Of a DNA stretch of 8,262 nucleotides, positions 6,700 through 8,262 are shown piece by piece. Numbering within the stretch: position 1 is the first letter of the stretch; every line of letters begins with the position of its first letter. A program made the translations under genes and the position numbers. The stretch comes from Pseudomonadota bacterium (lineage in GTDB: Bacteria > Pseudomonadota > Gammaproteobacteria > Burkholderiales > Burkholderiaceae_C), in the NCBI GenBank assembly GCA_030918015.1, contig JAUPTP010000071.1, forward strand, positions 1 through 8,262, in the 5' to 3' direction. The notes under the pieces are model-generated. The model ran no database searches. It had not been told where the DNA came from and saw only the letters and a program-made list of their open reading frames with translations.

Positions 6700-7824
6700 A
6701 TGATCTCGCGCCGCGACTGTCTTCGCACCTCCTCCGCCAGCCTGCTGGCGCTGTCGCTGGGGGCCTGCAAGCCGACCACCGCCGCCTCGCCCGCGCCCCT
6801 GTCGGCGTCGGCCACGGCGCCGGCTTCGAGCCCGGCTGCGGCTGCGGCCGCCTCGGCCTCGCCGGCGGCGTCCTCCGCCGCATCGGCGCCGTTCTCGGTG
6901 CGCTCGCCGATCTTCGTGCTGAACTCGCTCGACGCGACGATCAGCGTGATCGATCCGCTCACGATGACCGAGACGCGGCGCATCCCCTCCGGCAAGGAGC
7001 CGCACCACCTCTACCTGTCGCCTGACGAGAAGTCGCTGCTGGTGGCCAATGCGGTGGGCAACACCATCACGCTGGTCGATCCGCGCACCGGCCAGCTCCA
7101 GCGCACGATGACCGACATCATCGACCCCTACCAGCTGCGCTTCTCGCCGGACATGAACTGGTTCGTGACAGCGGCCAACCGGCTCAACCATGTCGACATC
7201 TACCGCGTGACCCGCCCGGCCGGCGGCGGCTTCGAGCTGAAGCTGGCCAGGCGGCTGCCCACCGGCAAGACGCCCAGCCATGTCATCATCGACACGAAGA
7301 GCACGGTGGTCTACGCCAGCGTGCAGGACGACGACCAGCTGATCGCGATCGACCTGGCCACGCAGACGCCGCGCTGGACCATTCCCTGCGGCAAGATGCC
7401 CGCCGACGTCTTCCTCACGCCCGACGACCGCACGCTGCTGGTCGGCCTGACCGGCGACAGCGTGGTCGAGGCCTATGACGTCACGGTCAATCCGCCGAAG
7501 CTGATCAAGCGCATCCCGACCGGCGCCGGCGCGCACGCCTTCCGCGCCTGGGGCGACCAGCGCCACCTGCTGGTGAGCAACCGCGTGGCCAACACCATCA
7601 GCCGCATCGACATGCAGACGCTCGCGGTGGTGGACAACTATCCCGCCCCCAGCGGCCCGGACTGCATGGACCTGTCGCCGGACCGGAAATTCATCTTCGT
7701 GGCCTCGCGCTGGGCCGGCAAGCTCACCGTCATCGACACCGAGCAGAAGAAGGTGGTGCGCCAGGTGAGCGTGGGCAAGTCGCCCCACGGTGTCTGGATG
7801 CTGGACCACGCCGGGCGGCTGTGA
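6700..7824 (+). CDS. YVTN/YncE-type beta-propeller lipoprotein
   Basis: 374 residues from ATG 6700; an earlier in-frame TTG at 6682 would push the signal peptide inward. The N-terminus MISRRDCLRTSSASLLALSLGAC has a twin-arginine pair (Arg4-Arg5 in SRRDCLR) and a lipobox LGAC with Cys23, so a lipidated, possibly Tat-exported protein is predicted. Lys at +2 favours the outer membrane. Residues ~25-65 are an Ala/Ser/Pro-only flexible linker. From ~70 on there are about seven repeats of the YVTN form: a strand such as IFVLNSLDATISVIDPLTM, a turn TGK or SGK followed by P, then SPDxKxLLVAN. This is the seven-bladed propeller seen in YncE-like and surface-layer proteins. No enzyme motif is visible; binding of a partner or ligand is likely. 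It overlaps the following deacetylase gene by one base (TGATG), which suggests a joint envelope role. The specific function is unknown. Confidence 0.88.
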   Translation: MISRRDCLRTSSASLLALSLGACKPTTAASPAPLSASATAPASSPAAAAAASASPAASSAASAPFSVRSPIFVLNSLDATISVIDPLTMTETRRIPSGKEPHHLYLSPDEKSLLVANAVGNTITLVDPRTGQLQRTMTDIIDPYQLRFSPDMNWFVTAANRLNHVDIYRVTRPAGGGFELKLARRLPTGKTPSHVIIDTKSTVVYASVQDDDQLIAIDLATQTPRWTIPCGKMPADVFLTPDDRTLLVGLTGDSVVEAYDVTVNPPKLIKRIPTGAGAHAFRAWGDQRHLLVSNRVANTISRIDMQTLAVVDNYPAPSGPDCMDLSPDRKFIFVASRWAGKLTVIDTEQKKVVRQVSVGKSPHGVWMLDHAGRL

Positions 7825-8262
7825 TGCGCGCGGCGGTGGCCTGTGCGCTGACGGCGCTGGCCTGCGGGGCGCAGGCGGCGGGCTGCGCGGCGCCGCTCTA
7901 CCTGACCTTCGACACCGGCCACATGGGCGTGGCGCCGCGGGTGGCTGAGGTGCTGCGCCGCCAGGATGTGGGGGTCACCTTCTTCCTGGCCAGCGAGAAG
8001 ACGCTCGACGGCGGCTCCAGCCTCGACGACGCCTGGGCGCCGTGGTGGAAGGCGCGCGCGGCCGAGGGCCATGTCTTCGGCTCGCACACCTTCGACCATG
8101 TCTACTGGCGCGGCGACCGGGCCGAGCGCGACGGCGGCGGCTTCGACATGCGCCCGAGCGCCGGGCCGCAGGCCGGCGTGTCCCGCATGATGACGCCGGC
8201 GCAGTACTGCGCCGAGCTGGCCCGCCCGGCCGCGCGGCTGGCGGCGATGACCGGCGGCGCCG
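7824..8262 (+). CDS. Secreted polysaccharide deacetylase-family (CE4) protein, 5' part (runs off window)
   Basis: The first 146 residues are present, open to the window end. A Sec signal peptide is predicted (MRAAVACALTALACGAQA, cleavage near 18/19). Then comes CE4 NodB-homology motif 1, LYLTFDTGHMG (25-35), and motif 2, GSHTFDH (86-92), with metal-ligand His88 and His92. CE4 enzymes remove N- or O-acetyl groups from chitin oligomers, peptidoglycan or other polysaccharides. The canonical TFDDG is TFDTG here: the base Asp30 is kept but the metal-ligand Asp is Thr31. The stretch between the motifs (VTFFLASEKTL, WWKARAAEGHVFG) is typical of the family. The ATG overlaps the TGA of the propeller lipoprotein (TGATG), so translation is probably coupled and there is no separate promoter. 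The substrate cannot be named; the rest of the domain lies beyond the window. Confidence 0.88.
   Translation, partial: MRAAVACALTALACGAQAAGCAAPLYLTFDTGHMGVAPRVAEVLRRQDVGVTFFLASEKTLDGGSSLDDAWAPWWKARAAEGHVFGSHTFDHVYWRGDRAERDGGGFDMRPSAGPQAGVSRMMTPAQYCAELARPAARLAAMTGGA

Noticed and set aside
6604..7809. 401-codon minus-strand open frame opposite the lipoprotein gene
   Set aside because: The plus strand has a signal peptide, lipobox and propeller repeats; the minus translation is Arg/Val/Asp-rich with a poly-Arg run and no domain.
7824..7865. Second lipoprotein signal (ALAC at residues 11-14) in the deacetylase
   Set aside because: The -3 residue is Ala and the preceding segment is too short; a normal signal peptidase I site after AQA fits better.

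Overview
The window is a GC-rich stretch of a bacterial chromosome. Strong G/C third-position bias, gene content and protein sequence style suggest a betaproteobacterium of the order Burkholderiales (Rubrivivax/Leptothrix-like). That placement is inferred from general resemblance and no search was run. It holds eight protein genes, two of them cut by the window edges. I see no tRNA, rRNA, CRISPR array, insertion sequence or phage gene.

Left part (1-2476): the 3' end of valS (valyl-tRNA synthetase, +) converges on, and overlaps by 50 bases, a minus-strand gene for a D-2-hydroxyacid dehydrogenase-like protein. That protein keeps an NAD-binding fold but has lost the catalytic Arg and His. A 192-base divergent spacer separates it from galU (UTP-glucose-1-phosphate uridylyltransferase, +).

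Middle part (2486-6562): a minus-strand polyphosphate cluster reads ppx (exopolyphosphatase), then ppk (polyphosphate kinase 1), then a tusA-like sulfur-carrier gene. galU and tusA converge on a near-perfect GC-rich hairpin that carries the tusA stop codon in its loop. The most informative non-coding signals are two PhoB-box-like elements, each two 7-mers resembling CTGTCAT at an 11-base period. Each is followed by exactly 10 bases and a 4/6 -10 hexamer. One lies upstream of ppx and the other fills the 41-base ppx-ppk gap. Together they suggest phosphate-starvation control of both polyphosphate genes. The second predicts a ppk mRNA that starts at, or within a base or two of, its ATG, and no Shine-Dalgarno sequence precedes that ATG.

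Right part (6661-8262): diverging from ppx is a two-gene unit on the plus strand. It encodes a seven-bladed YVTN-type beta-propeller lipoprotein with a twin-arginine-like lipoprotein signal, followed by a secreted polysaccharide-deacetylase-family (CE4) protein. The two are coupled by a TGATG stop/start overlap, and the second runs off the window. They probably act together in the cell envelope, but their substrate cannot be read from the sequence.

Most of the window is conserved core metabolism. What deserves a second look is the paired Pho-type promoters and possible leaderless ppk, the catalytically altered dehydrogenase homologue, and the propeller/deacetylase pair.
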